Below, piece by piece: positions 61,617-64,000 of a stretch of 64,000 nucleotides of DNA (positions are counted from its first letter, which is position 1; each line of letters opens with the position of its first letter). Made by a program: the position numbers and the translations under genes. The stretch comes from Kribbella sindirgiensis. GTDB taxonomy: Bacteria > Actinomycetota > Actinomycetes > Propionibacteriales > Kribbellaceae. Where the stretch lies: positions 124,001 through 188,000 of the forward strand of contig NZ_SJKA01000007.1 in NCBI RefSeq assembly GCF_004331435.1, given 5' to 3'. A model generated the notes under the pieces. That model saw only the letters and a program-made list of their open reading frames with translations, was not told the origin of the DNA and did not search any database.

Positions 61617-61646
61617 TTGGAAACTGTCGGTGGGGGTGTCTAGGCT
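61617..61646 (+). promoter_or_regulatory. Promoter of the second DUF222 gene, leaderless type
   Basis: TTGGAA (61617-61622), an 18-bp spacer and TAGGCT (61641-61646) predict transcription to start at ATG 61654. There is no ribosome site. The arrangement matches that of the first DUF222 gene. Confidence 0.6.
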
Positions 61647-61653
61647 TTGATGC

Positions 61654-63420
61654 ATGGACAGGCCGCCGGAGTTGATGAGCGACGCCGAGCTGGCGCACGC
61701 TCTCGACCAGGCCGACGCGGACCTGGCGCGTATCGAGACCCGCCGGCTGCGTCTCATCGCGGCCATGGACAACTCCGGTTACGCCGAACGGGTCGGTGCC
61801 CGCGACACGGTCCAGTACATAGAATTCCGCTACCGGCTCGACCACTCACGTGCCTACCGCGACGTTCGCCTGGCCCGCGCTCTGCCCAAGTACGCGGCGG
61901 TTGTTGCGGCGCTGCCCGATCCCGAGCTGGCCGAGGACGGGGAGGTTCCTGTCGTGGTGTTGCGGCCGGCGCAGGCCGAAGCGATCGTGACCGCCCTGGA
62001 AAAGGTCCCGACGACCGTGCCGGTCGCCGACTTGGAGTTCGCCGAACAAGAACTGGTCCGCCTCGCCCGCCACCTGGCCCCCGCCGATCTGCGCAAGGCC
62101 GCCGAGCAGTCTCGCGACATCCTCGACACCGACGGCCCCGAACCCGACGAACACAAAGCCGCCGCCCGCGAAACCCTCACCCTCAAAACCGCCGACCACG
62201 GCGTGAGGTTCACCGGTTACCTGGCCAACGAGAACGCCGAACTGTTCCGCACCCTGATCACCACCGGCGCCCGCCCGCACAAGACCGTCGATGGTGAGCG
62301 TGATCCGCGCTCTCGTGAGAAGCGCCAAGCCGACGCCCTCGCCACCACGCTAACCCTGGCCGCGACGGCCCTCGACGCAGGCACCCCGTCTCCCACGATG
62401 CCGCGCCCTACCAGCAAGCCAGCCAGCTCCACGGAGACCAGCACGCCGGAGACCGGCTCCACGGAGGATGACTCCGCAGGGACTGGTTCTACGGCGTCAG
62501 GCTCCGCGGAGGCCGGTTCACTGGCGACGGACCAACAGCCGGTTGTGGTCGCTGGCTCGGGTACTGGTTCGAGTGGGGATGTGGGTAGGGATGTGGTGCC
62601 TGGGTTCGGGGCGAAGGCGAACCTCACCGTCACCATCGACTTCCAGGACCTGAAGGCGGCCACCGCGGACGCGATCGGGCACACCGTCTACAGCAACGGA
62701 CTGTCCGCAGCCACCATCCGCCGCCTGGCCTGCGACGCAGGCGTCATCCCGATCGTGCTCGGCTCCAACTCCGAGCCGCTGGACGTCGGCCGCCGCGAAC
62801 GCCTCGTCACCAAGGCCATCCGCCGCGCCCTGAACACCCGCGACCACGGCTGCGTCGTCTGCGGAGCCCCACCGGTCATGTGCGACGCCCATCACCTCAT
62901 CTCCTGGATCGACGGCGGCGAAACCAAGGTCGAGAACCTCGTGCTCTTGTGCCGCCGCGACCACACCGACCTGCACCACGGCCACTGGACCATCACCATC
63001 ACCAACGGCCAAGTCCACGTCACCAGACCCACCTGGGCAGACCCACCACCCCGTCCACACAAACCACCAACCGACCCACCCCGGGCACACAAGCCACCGG
63101 GTCAACGCCCCATGCCAATGGTTCCACTGGACGAAGCGCCCCGGGTGCACGAGCCGGGTAAACGCCTCACGCCCTCGGGCCTACCGGACGGCGGCATCAC
63201 GTCCACCGGAAATCCGGGACGTCGAATCTCAACCCCAGCAGACGATCCGTGGGGTGAGACCGACGCGCCCGCCGTACCGGCAGCCGGCGCATCGGGTGTC
63301 AGATCGAGCCGCTGGCAGGCCGACGAGTCGACGCGCGCGGAAGCGGCCCGGTTCGCGGTTTGGGGTGAGCGTGCACCGAACGACTCCGACACCGGCCCGC
63401 CCTCCTTCGCCACGATCTGA
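61654..63420 (+). CDS. DUF222/HNH (13E12-type) family protein, second copy
   Basis: 588 residues. The DUF222 domain (about 1-240) starts RPPELMSDAELAHALDQADADLARIE. A Ser/Thr/Gly/Glu-rich linker (about 250-315) is followed by a zinc-type HNH domain: CVVCGAPP, then DAHHLISWIDGGETKVENLVLLCRRDH. The two CxxC pairs and catalytic His are intact, unlike the copy at 11984. A Pro-rich tail (about 450-588) follows, whose coding sequence is partly duplicated just downstream. The family is multicopy and recombinogenic in actinomycetes; a nuclease role is expected but undemonstrated. Confidence 0.82.
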   Translation: MDRPPELMSDAELAHALDQADADLARIETRRLRLIAAMDNSGYAERVGARDTVQYIEFRYRLDHSRAYRDVRLARALPKYAAVVAALPDPELAEDGEVPVVVLRPAQAEAIVTALEKVPTTVPVADLEFAEQELVRLARHLAPADLRKAAEQSRDILDTDGPEPDEHKAAARETLTLKTADHGVRFTGYLANENAELFRTLITTGARPHKTVDGERDPRSREKRQADALATTLTLAATALDAGTPSPTMPRPTSKPASSTETSTPETGSTEDDSAGTGSTASGSAEAGSLATDQQPVVVAGSGTGSSGDVGRDVVPGFGAKANLTVTIDFQDLKAATADAIGHTVYSNGLSAATIRRLACDAGVIPIVLGSNSEPLDVGRRERLVTKAIRRALNTRDHGCVVCGAPPVMCDAHHLISWIDGGETKVENLVLLCRRDHTDLHHGHWTITITNGQVHVTRPTWADPPPRPHKPPTDPPRAHKPPGQRPMPMVPLDEAPRVHEPGKRLTPSGLPDGGITSTGNPGRRISTPADDPWGETDAPAVPAAGASGVRSSRWQADESTRAEAARFAVWGERAPNDSDTGPPSFATI

Positions 63421-63768
63421 CTCATCGGGCCTGCACGAGCTGCGGGCAGCCCGTCAGCCTCGCCGCGCATGCCTCTGTCCGCACGGCACCCGGACGGCGG
63501 ACCCACGCCCACAGGCAACCCAAGGCCCCAAGTCTCAACCCCACAAGACGATCCGTGGGGTGGTACCGCGGTGCCCGCAGTTGCTGCGTCGGGTGTGAGG
63601 CCGAGCCGTTGGCGCGCCGATGAGTTCACGCGCGCGCAAGCGGCCCGGTGGCGGTCTGGGGCGACCGCGCCACTGACGAGTGCGACACCGACCCACCGTC
63701 CTTCGCCACGATCTGATCCCACCGGATCTGCGCGATCCTTGGCCTGCCGCAGATGTCACGCGAGCCTG
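63421..63768 (+). pseudogene. Intergenic stretch holding a decayed duplicate of the DUF222 3' end
   Basis: About 63492-63736 repeats the last part of the DUF222 gene (about 63186-63440) in the same order. Shared landmarks are GGACGGCGG, TCTCAACCCCA, GACGATCCGTGGGGT and the final CCTTCGCCACGATCTGA (63700-63716 in the copy), with point changes and small indels that break the frame. No start or nuclease domain is present, so it is a remnant, not a gene. The rest of the gap shows nothing recognisable. Confidence 0.65.
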
Positions 63769-64000
63769 TCAGTTGCTGAGCACCCCGCGGAGGCGATCGA
63801 TGTAGGGAGCTCGTTGGTCGGGAGTTGCGCGGGTTTCGAGGTGGCGGGTGTTGTAGAGGTTGTCGTTGGGATAGCGGGGGAAGACGTGCACGTGGTAGTG
63901 CCAGGCGTCTTGGTAGCCGGCGGGTTCGTTGTGCTGGCGGGTGGAGATGCCTTCGCAGTTGTAGGTGCTGCGGATGGCGATCGCGACTTCTCGTACGACG
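63769..64000 (-). CDS. HIT (histidine triad) family protein, C-terminal part
   Basis: A minus-strand frame runs in from the right edge and stops at TGA (63771-63769), giving about 76 residues. It includes GYQDAWHYHVHVFPRYPND, where H-x-H-x-H is the histidine-triad active site of HIT nucleotide hydrolases/transferases, with the expected aromatic/hydrophobic spacers. The protein ends RLRGVLSN. Such enzymes cleave nucleoside phosphoramidates or dinucleotide polyphosphates; the exact type cannot be told from this part. Not related to the pectin genes. Confidence 0.8.
   Translation of the reverse strand, partial: VVREVAIAIRSTYNCEGISTRQHNEPAGYQDAWHYHVHVFPRYPNDNLYNTRHLETRATPDQRAPYIDRLRGVLSN

Noticed and set aside
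1-64000. tRNA, rRNA or complete insertion sequences
   Set aside because: No cloverleaf-like conserved T-loop, no rRNA-like stretch and no transposase motif were found by reading the gaps on both strands.

Overview
The window reads as chromosome of a high-GC actinomycete. Pointers are the pervasive G/C third positions, GTG starts, Tat signals, leaderless -10/ATG spacing and two DUF222/HNH (13E12-type) genes; the gene repertoire would suit Kribbella or another Nocardioidaceae member (inference). It is almost entirely a plant cell-wall, and mainly pectin, utilisation region. No rRNA, tRNA, CRISPR array or transposase gene was seen.

Layout. (1) 306-11865 (+): one nine-gene operon with a dipeptide/oligopeptide-type ABC importer, a LacI regulator, an FAD oxidoreductase, a secreted GH5 enzyme and a secreted DUF6351 protein. 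It sits behind a TTGACA/TAGGTT promoter followed by CATACGTATG-type palindromes. (2) 11984-13756: first DUF222 gene. (3) 18346-13761 (-): GH127 and GH2. Divergent from it, 18575-35481 (+) is a contiguous 12-gene operon: PL1 pectate lyase, a second peptide-type importer, an orphan sugar-binding protein, a sialidase-fold protein, two GH140/DUF4038-like proteins (one lacking its nucleophile), an unassigned 686-residue protein and a cytosolic GH28. (4) 37971-35453 (-): a RuBisCO-like protein and a DUF1537 kinase, plausibly the lower part of an apiose/apionate pathway. Divergent from them are a GH127-like protein and a GH78 rhamnosidase. (5) 42.7-44.6 kb: MFS exporter and ArsR-type regulator. (6) 44.7-49.5 kb: LacI-B, then a fused SGNH esterase/pectin methylesterase and an alpha/beta-hydrolase. 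(7) 49541-49993: a 450-bp palindromic element lying exactly between two stop codons. (8) 54054-49990 (-): three GH28 genes. 54212-61576 (+): GH28, LacI-A, GH42, GH2. (9) 61654-end: second DUF222 gene with a duplicated 3' end, then the tail of a HIT protein.

How it works together. Secreted enzymes with Sec or Tat signals (PL1, GH28s, esterase fusion, GH5, DUF6351) would cut and de-esterify pectin. The two ABC importers would bring in oligosaccharides, and the many signal-less glycosidases (GH28, GH2, GH42, GH78, GH127, GH140-like) would finish them in the cytosol. The RuBisCO-like protein and kinase would process an acid-sugar product, possibly from apiose of rhamnogalacturonan II.

Control. 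Two repeated LacI-type operators tie the units together: TGCAAACGATTGCR (four sites) and GGCAAAGSTTTACC-like (three sites). Their positions suggest that LacI-B controls the operon encoding LacI-A, which in turn controls most of the pectin units.
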